The position numbers and the translations under genes were made by a program. From assembly GCF_000803065.1 (NCBI RefSeq), contig NZ_JSXI01000050.1, forward strand, positions 7,501 through 46,198: 38,698 bases of DNA. Reading direction: 5' to 3'. Below the pieces are notes generated by a model, which was not told the DNA's origin, did no database searches, and saw only the letters and a list, made by a program, of their open reading frames with translations. Each line of letters opens with the position of its first letter. Positions within the stretch are counted from its first letter, which is position 1. This DNA is from Sphingomonas sp. ERG5. Lineage in GTDB: Bacteria > Pseudomonadota > Alphaproteobacteria > Sphingomonadales > Sphingomonadaceae. This document shows positions 25,709 to 34,173 of this stretch, in pieces.

Positions 25709-26661
25709 CGCTTCTCTGCCACAAAGGCGGCAACCGCGTCGATCACCGCGGGCGCGATCGGCAGCGCGGGATCGCCATAAGTCGCCAGATTGGCGGCACG
25801 ATCGTCGGTTGCGACCGACTTCAGCACATGGTTGACGCCGGGCAGCAGGACCAGCCTGGCGGCAGGCGCGGCGGCGGCGAGCGCCTGCGCGTCGTAAACC
25901 CCGATCTGGATGTCACGCTCACCCTGCACGATCAGAATCGGCAGCCGCACCGATGCCGCGAGCTTTGCCGGATCATGAGCGAACAGATCGATCATGAAGG
26001 GCTGGACCGCCGTCGGGAACAGCTGGCCGAGTGGCGGTGGCAGTGTCGCAGGATCAACCGGCCTGCCGGCCTCAAGCGAATCGATCATGCCCAGTGCCGC
26101 GGTGAGGATCGGGGCGTTGGCGGGGTTGGCCTTGAACTGTTCGCGCAGCACCATGCCAAGCGGCCGGCCGGGCGCCGACACCAGGATGATACCGCACAAC
26201 CCGGTCGGATCCTGCGCCGCGGCAAGCGCGATCAGGCCGCCTTCGCTATGGCCGAGCAGCCAGACACAAGGCCGACCGGACCGCGCCGCGACAAGCCCGG
26301 CCCAGGCATGCGCATCGGCGGCATAATCGGCGATCGTCACGGCCGATGGATCGGCCATCGCCGCCTTGCTGCCGAACAGTCCGCGCTTGTCGGCGCGCAG
26401 CGTCGCGATCCCACGCGCAGCAAGCGCAGCGGCCAGCAGACGATAGGACGCAGCCTTCACGCCAAGCGGATTGTCGCCGTCGCGATCGGTCGGGCCGGAG
26501 CCCGGAATGATCACGATCGCCGGCCCCTTGCCGCCGGGATCGACCAGCGTTCCCGCGATCGCACCTTGCGGACCGGGCACGGTCAGCTCGGTCGTCGATG
26601 GAACCGATGCGGCCGCCAGAGCAGCCGTTGCCGCGATCAGTGCGCTTGTCATACCGGTCAT
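25705..26661 (-). CDS. exported alpha/beta hydrolase
   Basis: 318 residues. A short signal sequence (MTGMTSALIAATAALAAAS) precedes an alpha/beta hydrolase domain: VIIPGSGPTDRDGDN (oxyanion region), nucleophile elbow GHSEGG with Ser139, acid region QGERDIQIG and histidine in GVNHVLK. This resembles serine aminopeptidase S33-type hydrolases; substrate unknown. The start ATG at 26661 overlaps the stop of the small membrane protein upstream (ATGA), so translation is coupled; an alternative Met is three codons later. Last gene of the SPFH operon. Confidence 0.87.
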   Translation of the reverse strand: MTGMTSALIAATAALAAASVPSTTELTVPGPQGAIAGTLVDPGGKGPAIVIIPGSGPTDRDGDNPLGVKAASYRLLAAALAARGIATLRADKRGLFGSKAAMADPSAVTIADYAADAHAWAGLVAARSGRPCVWLLGHSEGGLIALAAAQDPTGLCGIILVSAPGRPLGMVLREQFKANPANAPILTAALGMIDSLEAGRPVDPATLPPPLGQLFPTAVQPFMIDLFAHDPAKLAASVRLPILIVQGERDIQIGVYDAQALAAAAPAARLVLLPGVNHVLKSVATDDRAANLATYGDPALPIAPAVIDAVAAFVAEKR

Positions 26662-26924
26662 CGCCCACCCCAGCGCCAGTGCCAGCCACCATCGGTCTTC
26701 CGCGAAGAGATCACGATCATTGCCGCGGTCAGAGCGATTCCAACGAGAATGCGCGGCGCCAGGCCAGGGAGGAACCGGACCGTCATGATCATCGCGGCGA
26801 CATAGCTGAGCATCACGACCCAGCCTTGCCAGGTGACGGGCGTAGCGCCGACGCCGAACAATTTGGGCGCGAACCAATATCCTTCGCGGACCCGGTAGGC
26901 GCGCTTGACCGATTCGACATTCAT
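26658..26924 (-). CDS. small membrane protein of the SPFH operon
   Basis: 88 residues. An aromatic N-terminus (GYWFAPKLFGVGATPVTWQGW) leads into two membrane helices (about 33-50 and 53-72) and a Trp/Arg tail. I recognise no named family. The start overlaps the ribbon-helix-helix gene stop by one base and the stop overlaps the hydrolase start by four bases, which strongly supports a real, co-translated gene. It could anchor or assist the SPFH protein, but nothing in the sequence proves this. Confidence 0.75.
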   Translation of the reverse strand: MNVESVKRAYRVREGYWFAPKLFGVGATPVTWQGWVVMLSYVAAMIMTVRFLPGLAPRILVGIALTAAMIVISSRKTDGGWHWRWGGR

Positions 26925-27136
26925 CACGCTTCTCCTTCGCTCGATTTGGGTGGGCGCCCGCGCCTGGCCGGCACCGGTGCTTCCAGTTTCACTCCCCGTC
27001 TGGCCAGCGCTTCGCGCAGCAGGCATTCGACCTCCGCATTGACGCTGCGCAAGTCGCTCGCCGCCGCCCGCTCGATCGCCGCGTGGAGCGCGGGGTCGAG
27101 GCGGAGCGGGAACGCCTTTTTGGGGAGGCCGGTCAT
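26924..27136 (-). CDS. ribbon-helix-helix (Arc/HicB-antitoxin-like) DNA-binding protein
   Basis: 70 residues. The Arc-type fold is suggested by FPLRLDPALHAAIERAA (beta strand and helix A) and RSVNAEVECLLREALARRG (helix B). The C-terminal tail RRGRPPKSS has an AT-hook-like GRP core, so DNA contact in AT-rich sequence is plausible. Some databases label similar proteins as antitoxins, but no toxin gene is adjacent. It lies 9 bases downstream of the SPFH gene and overlaps the small membrane protein gene by one base. It may autoregulate the operon at the AT-rich promoter at 28049-28103 (inference). Confidence 0.8.
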   Translation of the reverse strand: MTGLPKKAFPLRLDPALHAAIERAAASDLRSVNAEVECLLREALARRGVKLEAPVPARRGRPPKSSEGEA

Positions 27137-27145
27137 GCCACGCGC

Positions 27146-28048
27146 CTATTGATACAGGCTGCCCGTGTTCACCACCGGCTGCGTATCGCGCTCACCGCAC
27201 AGCACGACCATCAGGTTCGAGACCATCGCTGCGCGGCGTTCGTCGTCGAGGTGAACGACATTCTTCTCGCTGAGCATCTCCAGCGCCATCTCGACCATGC
27301 CGACCGCGCCCTCCACCAACGTCTTGCGCGCCGCGACCACCGCCTGCGCCTGTTGCCGGCGCAACATCGCACCCGCGATTTCCGACGCATAAGCGAGATG
27401 GGTGAAGCCGCATTCGTCGACCGTGATCCCGGCAACGACGAGGCGCGCGATCAGCTCCTGGCGCAGCTCAACCGCGACCTGGTCGTGATTGCCGCGCAGC
27501 GTGACTTCCTGATGCTCGAAATCGTCATAGGGGTAGCGTGCGCCGATGGTCCGCACCGCGGCCTCGATCTGGACGATCACGAACGCCTTGTAATCATCGA
27601 TGTCGAACAGCGCCTGCGCGGTGTCGGTCACGCGCCACACCACTTGCGCGGCGATCTCGATCGGGTTGCCGCGCTGGTCGTTCACCTTCAGCCGTTCGGA
27701 GATCATGTTGTTGGCGCGCAGCGACACCTTGTTGCGCCCCAGCCAGGGCATCAGCCAGCGCAGGCCGGTGTTGCGGTCGGTGCCCTTGTACGCGCCGAAC
27801 AGGGTGATCGCCGTCGCCTGGTTGGGCTGCTGCATGTAGAAGCCGCACAGGATGAAGACGAAGGCGATGATCGACGCGGACAGGATCGCGCCGCCCAGTG
27901 CGGGATTGTGCTGCATCATCGTCGTGCTGAACACGCCGGTCGCGATCATGACGAGCATGATGATGAGCATCACATAACCGCTGGACGTGACCGCGGGCCG
28001 TTCACGCGACAGCGTGAGTGCAGTGCTGGCCGTACCCGAATCCGACAT
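27146..28048 (-). CDS. SPFH (band 7) domain membrane protein
   Basis: 300 residues. Two N-terminal membrane helices (about 24-42 and 50-70) are followed by the SPFH domain (about 75-240) with NQATAITLFGAYKGTDRNTGLRW, PIEIAAQVVWRV and YASEIAGAMLRRQQAQAVVAAR. SPFH proteins form large oligomeric rings in membranes and often protect or organise membrane proteases and transporters. The ATG at 28048 has an excellent GGGAGG site 5 bases upstream. First gene of a four-gene operon with a ribbon-helix-helix protein, a small membrane protein and an alpha/beta hydrolase. Confidence 0.9.
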   Translation of the reverse strand: MSDSGTASTALTLSRERPAVTSSGYVMLIIMLVMIATGVFSTTMMQHNPALGGAILSASIIAFVFILCGFYMQQPNQATAITLFGAYKGTDRNTGLRWLMPWLGRNKVSLRANNMISERLKVNDQRGNPIEIAAQVVWRVTDTAQALFDIDDYKAFVIVQIEAAVRTIGARYPYDDFEHQEVTLRGNHDQVAVELRQELIARLVVAGITVDECGFTHLAYASEIAGAMLRRQQAQAVVAARKTLVEGAVGMVEMALEMLSEKNVVHLDDERRAAMVSNLMVVLCGERDTQPVVNTGSLYQ

Positions 28049-28074
28049 TGGAACCTCCCGTTAATATGATATTA

Positions 28075-28103
28075 TATTTATATCGCATATCGGGTGACTG
28101 CAA
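28075..28103 (-). promoter_or_regulatory. candidate promoter of the SPFH operon
   Basis: On the minus strand TTGCAG (28098-28103) and TAAATA (28075-28080) are separated by 17 bases, in an AT-rich patch that stands out from the GC-rich surroundings. The spacer contains two CGATAT units 7 bases apart. The spacing fits a sigma-70-type promoter 27 bases before the SPFH start codon. No experimental support. Confidence 0.4.
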
Positions 28104-28190
28104 GCGGAATCGAACCGGACGCGAAAGCGCCGCCGAATCCTGCGACCCGACGGCGTTTCGATAGAGTATCGAGCGGCGAGCCGCCCGGGG

Positions 28191-28694
28191 TCAGTTGAGG
28201 ACGATGGTCACCGCGCGGCGATTCTGCGCCCAGCTCGCCTCGTCCGATCCCAGCGCGATCGGGCGTTCCTTGCCATAGCTGATGGTCGAGATGCGCGCCG
28301 GATTCACGCCGCGCCCCGCGAGGTAATTCTTCGCGGCATTGGCGCGGCGATCGCCGAGCGCGAGGTTATATTCGCGCGTGCCGCGTTCATCGGCATGGCC
28401 CTCAAGGCTGACCGGAACGTTCGGCCATTTGGCGAGCCAGGCCGCCTGGCTGTCGAGAATTTCACGCGCGCGCGCGTCGATGTCGTAGCGGTCGAGCGCG
28501 AAATTGACGGTATTGCTGGTGACCGACCGCTCGAAATCGGCGCGCGATCCGGGCTGCACATTGTCGCCCTGAACCGGCGGCGGGCCCTGATCGACGCCGG
28601 GCGCCGGCGGCAGCACCTCCGGGCGCTTCTTGCTGCAGGCAGCGGTGGCGAGCAATGCCGTCGCAATGAGGATCGTGGTCGTCAGTCTGGCCAT
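28191..28694 (-). CDS. pal: peptidoglycan-associated lipoprotein
   Basis: 167 residues. A lipoprotein signal ends at Cys20 (LLATAACSKK), so the mature protein should be lipid-anchored in the outer membrane. The OmpA-like peptidoglycan-binding domain covers about 60-165: NFALDRYDIDARAREIL, SLEGHADERGTREYNLALGDRRA and ISTISYGKERP. Pal binds the cell wall and TolB and completes the Tol-Pal system that keeps the outer membrane attached during division. The ATG at 28694 is chosen for the signal peptide. It follows tolB by 67 bases and ends the cluster. Confidence 0.96.
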   Translation of the reverse strand: MARLTTTILIATALLATAACSKKRPEVLPPAPGVDQGPPPVQGDNVQPGSRADFERSVTSNTVNFALDRYDIDARAREILDSQAAWLAKWPNVPVSLEGHADERGTREYNLALGDRRANAAKNYLAGRGVNPARISTISYGKERPIALGSDEASWAQNRRAVTIVLN

Positions 28695-28761
28695 CTGGTT
28701 TCTCCTTCGGTCAGTGGTCTTGGTAAAATTGGCCCCGACAAGGTTCAGGGGCGTAACGTTC

Positions 28762-30162
28762 TTACGGCCGTAACGGTCCCCAGCCCGGATCGGACCCATC
28801 GAGCGGGGTCGGCACGCGGCGTTCGTTGACGCCGGTCAGGTCGACCGACCAGAGATCGGCCTTGCCCGCGCCGCCGCGCCCCTGGCGATAGAACATCAGC
28901 ACGCGGCCATTGGGCGACCAGCTTGGCCCTTCGTCCTGCCAGTCATCGGTCAGCAGCTTCTCGCCGCTGCCCGAGGGGCTCATGATGCCGATGCGGAAAT
29001 TGCCGGCGATCTTGGTGAAGGCGATCAGGTCGCCGCGCGGGCTCCACACCGGCGTGGCATAACGCCCGCTGCCGAACGAGATGCGCTGCTGGTTCGAACC
29101 GTCCGCGTTCATGACGTAGATCTGCTGCGCGCCCGAACGGTCGCTTTCGAACACGATGCGCCGGCCGTCGGGCGAGAAGCTCGCGCCGGTGTCGATCCCC
29201 GGCGCATCGGTCAGCCGCTGCGGCGATCCGCCCGACGTCGCCACCTTGTAGAGGTCGGTATTGCCGGCGACCGCCATCGAGAAGACGACATGACGGCCAT
29301 CGGGCGACACGCGCGGCGAGAAAGTCAGGCTGGGGTTGTTGACCAGCAGGCGCTGCTTGCCCGTCCCGATATCATAGACATAGATCGCCGGGCGATCGTT
29401 GAGATAGCTCATATAGACGATGGTCTGCTGGTTCGGCGCGAAGCGCGGCGTCAGCACGATCGACTGGCCATTGGTCAGGAAACGGTGATTCGCGCCATCC
29501 TGGTCCATGATCGACAGGCGCTTGATGCGCTTGCCCTTGGGCCCGGTTTCCGAGACGTAGATCACCCGGCTGTCGAAATAGGGGCCTTCGCCGGTCAGCT
29601 TCGCATAGACCATGTCGGCGCATTTATGCCCCGCGCGGCGCCAGTCGCTGGGCGGCACGACAAAACCCTGCCGCACGAGTTCGTTGCGCGAGAAGACATC
29701 GTAGAGATAGCAGCCGACAGTAAGCGTTCCATCGTCATTGGCGCGGATGAAGCCCTGCACCAGTGCCGAGGCACTCGCGCCGCCCCAATAATCGAATGCC
29801 GGCGCGGTCACCTCGGAAAATGCGACGCTCTTCAGCCCGTTCGAGGCGATCGGCTTGAACAACCCGCTGTTGCGCAGGTCGTTGGTGATGATCCCGGCGA
29901 GCTGGCGGCCCAGTTCGTCAGTGCGGCCGGCCGGTGTATCGACTGCGGCGGATGTCGGCATGACCGGGATGGCGATGCCGAGCGGTGCGGAAATGCCGCC
30001 GACGACATCGACCGTCAGCACATCGTCCGCGGGCGGTTTCTGACCCGCCGCCTGAACGGCAGGCGGTGACGCGTTTTGAGGCGCTGCAGCCTGTTGGGCC
30101 AGCGCGCCGCCACTTCCCACAACCATGGGCAGCGCGAGCATCAGAGCAAAATAAGGCTTCAT
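28762..30162 (-). CDS. tolB: Tol-Pal system periplasmic protein TolB
   Basis: 466 residues with signal peptide MKPYFALMLALPMVVGSGGALA. The N-terminal TolB domain (about 45-190) is followed by a six-bladed propeller of repeated SPDGRR/FSPDG-type blades: VSPDGRHVVFSM, FSPDGRRIVFESDRSG, WSPRGDLIAFTK, WSPNGRVLMFYRQG. TolB shuttles between Pal and the inner-membrane TolQRA motor. The stop TAA lies inside the perfect palindrome TTACGGCCGTAA (28762-28773). It is 13 bases downstream of the tolA stop. Confidence 0.97.
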   Translation of the reverse strand: MKPYFALMLALPMVVGSGGALAQQAAAPQNASPPAVQAAGQKPPADDVLTVDVVGGISAPLGIAIPVMPTSAAVDTPAGRTDELGRQLAGIITNDLRNSGLFKPIASNGLKSVAFSEVTAPAFDYWGGASASALVQGFIRANDDGTLTVGCYLYDVFSRNELVRQGFVVPPSDWRRAGHKCADMVYAKLTGEGPYFDSRVIYVSETGPKGKRIKRLSIMDQDGANHRFLTNGQSIVLTPRFAPNQQTIVYMSYLNDRPAIYVYDIGTGKQRLLVNNPSLTFSPRVSPDGRHVVFSMAVAGNTDLYKVATSGGSPQRLTDAPGIDTGASFSPDGRRIVFESDRSGAQQIYVMNADGSNQQRISFGSGRYATPVWSPRGDLIAFTKIAGNFRIGIMSPSGSGEKLLTDDWQDEGPSWSPNGRVLMFYRQGRGGAGKADLWSVDLTGVNERRVPTPLDGSDPGWGPLRP

Positions 30163-30175
30163 ATCCGCACTCTCA

Positions 30176-31069
30176 TTAGGGCAACCGGTAAGTCAGCTTA
30201 AACACCTTCCAGCCGCGTGGCACATCATACAGCTCGTCGGGCAATCCGCGCAAAGGCGCGCATCCCATGAATGTGGCGATCGCGTTGCGCTTCACCGCGT
30301 CGACATAGCGCTCATTTTCGTCATCCACTCCACGAGGCGGATCGAGAATGTCGGGGCGTTGCGCGAGCGATCCGTCGCGATTGATGTGCAGCAACACCGT
30401 CACCACGATTCGTGACGCACCCGGCCCCGGATTGACCTGACGATTGGCGCAGGGCTGAACCTGCCGCTGGATCGCCGAGCCGATATTGGCCGCTGCCTGG
30501 GCATTCATCGTCGCGCCCGGCGGCGTGACGGTCTTCGACGTGGACGGCGACGCGGACAGCCCCTTGAGCGTTTCGGCGGACAAAGCGAATCCGCCCGGGT
30601 TGCGCCGCGTGGCGTTGGGTCTGGTGCCGGTCGCCTTGACCGGGCTCGGCGGCTTGACCGCCGCAGTGCTGGTCCTGGCCGGCGGCGTCTTGGCCTTGTC
30701 CGGCTTCGGGTCAGGCTTGGCCACCGGCTCCTTCTTGGGTGGCGGGGGCGCTTTGGGCGCCGGCTTCGGCGCCGGTGCAGGCTCGGGCGGCTTGGCCGGC
30801 GGTGTCGGCGCGGGTTCGGCCTCCGCCGCCGTTTCGGGCGGCGCGGCTTCCTCGGGCGGCCCCTCTTCCGGTGCGCGCGACTGGGCCGGCGGCTCAGTCG
30901 CCGGCGGCGCCTGGGACTGCAGCGCGACTGCGTCGACCAATGAGATATCGATCGCCTTCACCTTGGGCGGCGGATCGGCGGGCCATAGCCAGCTGAGCGA
31001 CAGCGCGCCGAACAGCACGACATGCCCCAGGGCGGCGACGCCCAGGCCGATCTTTTCGGTCCGTTCCAT
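30176..31069 (-). CDS. tolA: TolA-like energy-transducing protein
   Basis: 297 residues. One N-terminal helix (about 7-28, IGLGVAALGHVVLFGALSLSW) anchors it to the inner membrane. A long Pro/Ala/Lys/Glu-rich spacer (about 45-180) spans the periplasm. A C-terminal TolA/TonB-like domain (about 195-297) holds RIVVTVLLHINRDGSL and DEN-ERYVDAVKRNAIATF. It transmits energy from TolQR to the outer membrane. The start at 31069 (MERTEKIG) matches relatives; GTG at 31102 would overlap tolR by 17 bases and is an alternative. Neither has a strong ribosome site, so coupling to tolR is likely. Confidence 0.87.
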   Translation of the reverse strand: MERTEKIGLGVAALGHVVLFGALSLSWLWPADPPPKVKAIDISLVDAVALQSQAPPATEPPAQSRAPEEGPPEEAAPPETAAEAEPAPTPPAKPPEPAPAPKPAPKAPPPPKKEPVAKPDPKPDKAKTPPARTSTAAVKPPSPVKATGTRPNATRRNPGGFALSAETLKGLSASPSTSKTVTPPGATMNAQAAANIGSAIQRQVQPCANRQVNPGPGASRIVVTVLLHINRDGSLAQRPDILDPPRGVDDENERYVDAVKRNAIATFMGCAPLRGLPDELYDVPRGWKVFKLTYRLP

Positions 31070-31085
31070 CAGGCCGTGCGTCCGG

Positions 31086-31523
31086 TCACTTCGAATCGTC
31101 ACCCACCGTCACCAGCGCGACGCGATTGAGCCCCGCCCGGTTGAGTTCGCCCATCACGCGCATGATGCGGCCATAGTTCAGGCTCTTGTCGGCACGCAGG
31201 AAGACCTGCGGCGGCTGATTCTTCTCCGCCTTGCGCGCGATCTGCTGCAGCACGTCGGGGAGAAGCGCGTCGCTCACCTCATCATCGTCGATGAACAGCT
31301 TGCCCTTGTCGTCGAGCGAGAGCTGTACCGGCTTCTGATCCTGCTCGAGCGGCTTGGCGCGGCTGTCGGGCAGATTCACCGGCACGCCCGCCGTCAGCAG
31401 CGGCGCGGTGACCATGAAAATGATCAGCAGCACCAGCATCACATCGACCAGAGGCGTGACGTTGATGTCCGCCATGGGCGCACGCCGGCCACGGCCGCGC
31501 TGCGAGGGGAGGTTGATCGACAT
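31086..31523 (-). CDS. tolR: Tol-Pal system protein TolR (ExbD family)
   Basis: 145 residues. Single membrane helix [20 protein letters not shown] with the proton-conducting aspartate Asp27, preceded by a basic Arg/Gly leader and followed by a periplasmic ExbD domain with [19 protein letters not shown]. Works with TolQ as the proton-driven motor that energises TolA. Starts 3 bases after the tolQ stop. Confidence 0.96.
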   Translation of the reverse strand: MSINLPSQRGRGRRAPMADINVTPLVDVMLVLLIIFMVTAPLLTAGVPVNLPDSRAKPLEQDQKPVQLSLDDKGKLFIDDDEVSDALLPDVLQQIARKAEKNQPPQVFLRADKSLNYGRIMRVMGELNRAGLNRVALVTVGDDSK

Positions 31524-31526
31524 CGC

Positions 31527-32225
31527 CTATTTCCGCATCTCGACCTCGAGCTGCCGGCTCAGGGTCGCGTGGAAGCCATCGGCGAAGCGGTTGAGCCGCG
31601 CCTCGATGCGGTTGATGCCATGGCTGAAGCGATTGTAGGCGATCACCGCGGGGATTGCCGCGAACAGGCCGATCGCGGTCGCGAACAGCGCCTCGGCAAT
31701 GCCCGGCGCGACCACCGCGAGCGAGGTGCTCTGCTGCTGCGCGATGCCGGTGAAGCTGCGCATGATGCCCCATACCGTGCCGAACAGGCCAACAAAGGGC
31801 GCGACCGCACCGACGGTTGCGAGGATATTGAGCCGATCGGACAATTTATCGATCTCGTTCGCCACCGCGGCGCCCATCGCGGTTGCCAGCCGTTCGCGCG
31901 TGCCGCCACGATCGACCGAACCGCTGGCGGTCGAGCGCCGCCACTCGGCCACGCCGCTCGAGAACACCTTGGCGATCGGCAGGTCGCTTTCGCCCTCGAT
32001 GCGGTGGAAGGCGTCGATATCCTCGGCCTTCCAGAAATCGCGTTCGAAGCGTTCGACCTTCTTGCGCGTATTCCCGAGCTTCATCGCGAAGCTGACGATG
32101 ATGGTCCAGGTCCAGACGCTCGCGGCAAGCAAGCCAAGCATGACGAATTTGACCACGAAATCGGCCTGCAGAAACAGGGCGACGGGCGACATGGTCGCGG
32201 CGTCGGTATTTAAGAGTACGCTCAT
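31527..32225 (-). CDS. tolQ: Tol-Pal system protein TolQ (ExbB/MotA family)
   Basis: 232 residues with three membrane helices (about 20-45, 130-155 and 170-195). The signature regions are [24 protein letters not shown] and [28 protein letters not shown]. Forms the pentameric proton channel with TolR in the inner membrane. The start overlaps the ybgC stop by one base (TAATG), indicating coupling; Met12 is an alternative start. Confidence 0.96.
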   Translation of the reverse strand: MSVLLNTDAATMSPVALFLQADFVVKFVMLGLLAASVWTWTIIVSFAMKLGNTRKKVERFERDFWKAEDIDAFHRIEGESDLPIAKVFSSGVAEWRRSTASGSVDRGGTRERLATAMGAAVANEIDKLSDRLNILATVGAVAPFVGLFGTVWGIMRSFTGIAQQQSTSLAVVAPGIAEALFATAIGLFAAIPAVIAYNRFSHGINRIEARLNRFADGFHATLSRQLEVEMRK

Positions 32226-32731
32226 TATTTTCCTTCGTCCCCCTGCTCAACTCTGGGCCAGACCAGACGTTCGAACGCCTCGATCCATTGTTTCGGTTGC
32301 CGGCGCGGCCGCCCCGATGCCCCCACCAGCGCCGCCGTCACCTCTGCTGTGGTCAGTATCTCGGCACCGCACATGACTCGTTGCTGAATATCCACCGAGG
32401 CTGCGCGCACCTGAATCAGCCTTGAGACAACCACCAGCGCATCGTCGAGTTTCGCTGGCGCCCGGTAACGAATGGCGAGCGCGGTGATGGCATAGGCCCC
32501 GTCGCCCGCGTCATGCGCGCCGCGTTGATCGATCCCCGCGAGCCGCAGCATGTCCGACCGGGCGCGTTCCATGAAGCGCAGATAATTGGCGTGATAGACG
32601 ACGCCCGACAGATCGGTGTCCTCGAAATAGACGCGGATCGGGAAGCGGTGTTCAACGCCGTCGAAACGCCCGCTCACGGGCAAATCGGCAACGGGCCGAT
32701 CGGGCGGCTGGTCGGGATCATGCTCGGCCAT
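32225..32731 (-). CDS. ybgC: Tol-Pal-associated acyl-CoA thioesterase YbgC
   Basis: 168 residues, hot-dog fold. The active-site region is IRVYFEDTDLSGVVYHANYLRFMERARSD, with the catalytic aspartate in the EDTDLSGVVYH motif. A leader of about 28 residues before the fold is longer than in E. coli. YbgC hydrolyses short-chain acyl-CoA and is usually the first gene of the tol cluster, as here. The promoter should lie in the 353-base gap 32732-33084, which also holds repeat element R3. Confidence 0.93.
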   Translation of the reverse strand: MAEHDPDQPPDRPVADLPVSGRFDGVEHRFPIRVYFEDTDLSGVVYHANYLRFMERARSDMLRLAGIDQRGAHDAGDGAYAITALAIRYRAPAKLDDALVVVSRLIQVRAASVDIQQRVMCGAEILTTAEVTAALVGASGRPRRQPKQWIEAFERLVWPRVEQGDEGK

Positions 32732-32912
32732 CGACCCGGTCGTAGCGAAGAGGAGTCGGGGAAGGAACCCCGTTTGGCCTATCTAACGCTCTTCTCGCCC
32801 CCTCTTGTGCATGCTGGCGTGCATACTGGTGCGCGCGCCGGAACCGGAAGAGCGGGGCAATCGGGCGGGTGTCGATCGGGTCCGCCGGAAGAGCCGATAC
32901 CCAGCCGGCATG

Positions 32913-33045
32913 TTCCCGCAGCTGCGGGACTTGCTGCGGGACAATGGTTTTTTTGGGCTTTCTGCGGGACTCTGCGGGAAATCCTGCGGGAATTCTGCGT
33001 GGGCGGCACGGGAATTTTGCCGGAGGCGTGCGCGAATATCGGGAA
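32913..33045 (+). repeat. TGCGGGA array element, diverged copy R3
   Basis: Opens with the palindrome TCCCGCAGCTGCGGGA (32914-32929). TGCGGGA starts at 32923, 32935, 32963, 32973 and 32985, followed by variants CACGGGA at 33007 and TGCGCGA at 33029. Intervals are 12, 28, 10, 12, 22 and 22, nearly the same as in R1 and R2, although the sequence between the units has diverged. It lies 182 bases upstream of ybgC in an otherwise gene-free gap of 353 bases. Confidence 0.75.
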
Positions 33046-33084
33046 CTGACTCACCATTGACGGGCCGGGTCGAAAAGATCGCTC

Positions 33085-33795
33085 CTAGGGAAGCTGGAAG
33101 ATCGCCGGATCGACCTCGATCCGTGGCGACGGACGCGGGCTGGCGCTGGAGGCGATGGCGATGATCGGACCGGAAAGCGGGCGCTGCGTCCGCCACGCGT
33201 CATAGGCGCGGTAGAAATCGGTGAAGCTGCGATCGAGCTCGGGCAGGCGCGCCGCGGCAAAGACAGCGAAGTTTTCGGGCGATACCGTCGTCGCCTCGGC
33301 CAGCAGGCGCTGCGCCATCGCACAGAGCGCGGGCTTGGCCGGCGCCAGGGCGTAATAATTATAGAGCCGGGTCATCGCATCGTCATAGGCACCGCGCCAT
33401 GCCGGCCCATCGCTGGCGCGATATTCCGCCGCCAGCGACCGTTCCGCTTGCGCCAGGGTCGTTTTCTGACCGCTGAGCAAGGCATTATAGCCGGAAATGA
33501 TCGCGCCTTCCTCCGGACCGCGACAGGCCAGCGCGGCGAAATTCAGTCCGGCGCGCAAATGCCAGATGCTCGCGGCGGGCGAGAGACCCTGATTGGGCGT
33601 CGGATAGCTGCCATCGCTCTGCACCGCGGGAATCAGCATGCCGGGATGGGCCCCGGCGGGCATTGCGATGCGGGCCGGTGGCGGCGGCACGATCACCGGC
33701 GGCGGTGGCGGCGCCACCGCGACCTGCCGGCTCGCACAGCCCGACATCGCGATGAGCGCGAGCGACAGCGGCAGGATGCGTGGCAGGCATGACAT
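33085..33795 (-). CDS. lipoprotein, unknown function
   Basis: 236 residues. The signal ends in ALIAMSGCAS, with the lipid-modified cysteine at position 20, followed by a proline-rich linker (APPPPPVIVPPPPAR). The rest is mostly helical, containing AASIWHLRAGLNFAALACRG, SGYNALLSGQKTTLAQAERSLAAEYRA and FYRAYDAWRTQRPL. No family is recognised with confidence. GGAGAGCC precedes the ATG at 33795. Probably transcribed alone; the ybgC-tol cluster lies downstream on the same strand after R3. Confidence 0.75.
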   Translation of the reverse strand: MSCLPRILPLSLALIAMSGCASRQVAVAPPPPPVIVPPPPARIAMPAGAHPGMLIPAVQSDGSYPTPNQGLSPAASIWHLRAGLNFAALACRGPEEGAIISGYNALLSGQKTTLAQAERSLAAEYRASDGPAWRGAYDDAMTRLYNYYALAPAKPALCAMAQRLLAEATTVSPENFAVFAAARLPELDRSFTDFYRAYDAWRTQRPLSGPIIAIASSASPRPSPRIEVDPAIFQLP

Positions 33796-34173
33796 ACAGG
33801 CTCTCCATTGCCCCCCGGCGGGACAAATATCGCCCGAAGACGGTTAAGATCGCGTTAGGGCATCGGGGGATCGGACGGATGCCTGGCGGCCGAGACGCTG
33901 CGCGAGGCCATTGCGCTGGTGGCGCTACGGCAATGCTGTTTCGACAATGGGAAAGAGCCCGCCGGGATACGTCCGGCAAAGGAAGGCATGCCCAATTCAG
34001 CGCGATGATTGAATCACGGCGGGCAACGGGGCTGAGCGGTGATCTGTCACACCGGAATATATCATATGCTTTCCGCCGCCGCCTCGGCGACGCTCGCATA
34101 ATTCGCCGTGTGTATCAGAAACTTAAGATGAAATAGTCGACTTCAGGCGCTGGCGCGCGCGAAGCGCCCGGCT
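33796..34173. other. gene-free interval
   Basis: 378 bases between the lipoprotein start and the YdeI-like gene stop. Open frames here have no recognisable features and no ribosome sites. An AT-rich patch (AATATATCATATG, 34058-34070) could be a promoter for the minus-strand lipoprotein gene, about 265 bases upstream of it. Nothing else is visible. Confidence 0.5.

Noticed and set aside
26924..27136. Toxin-antitoxin module
   Set aside because: The small protein is antitoxin-like only in fold; neighbours are SPFH, a membrane protein and a hydrolase, with no recognisable toxin.
28762..28773. Palindrome TTACGGCCGTAA over the tolB stop as an operator
   Set aside because: A single short palindrome inside a transcribed operon; its position and lack of further copies make regulation unlikely.
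30486..32213. Plus-strand open frame of 575 codons opposite tolA-tolR-tolQ
   Set aside because: Antisense to three well-supported tol genes; its Gly/Ala-rich first part mirrors the repetitive TolA spacer.
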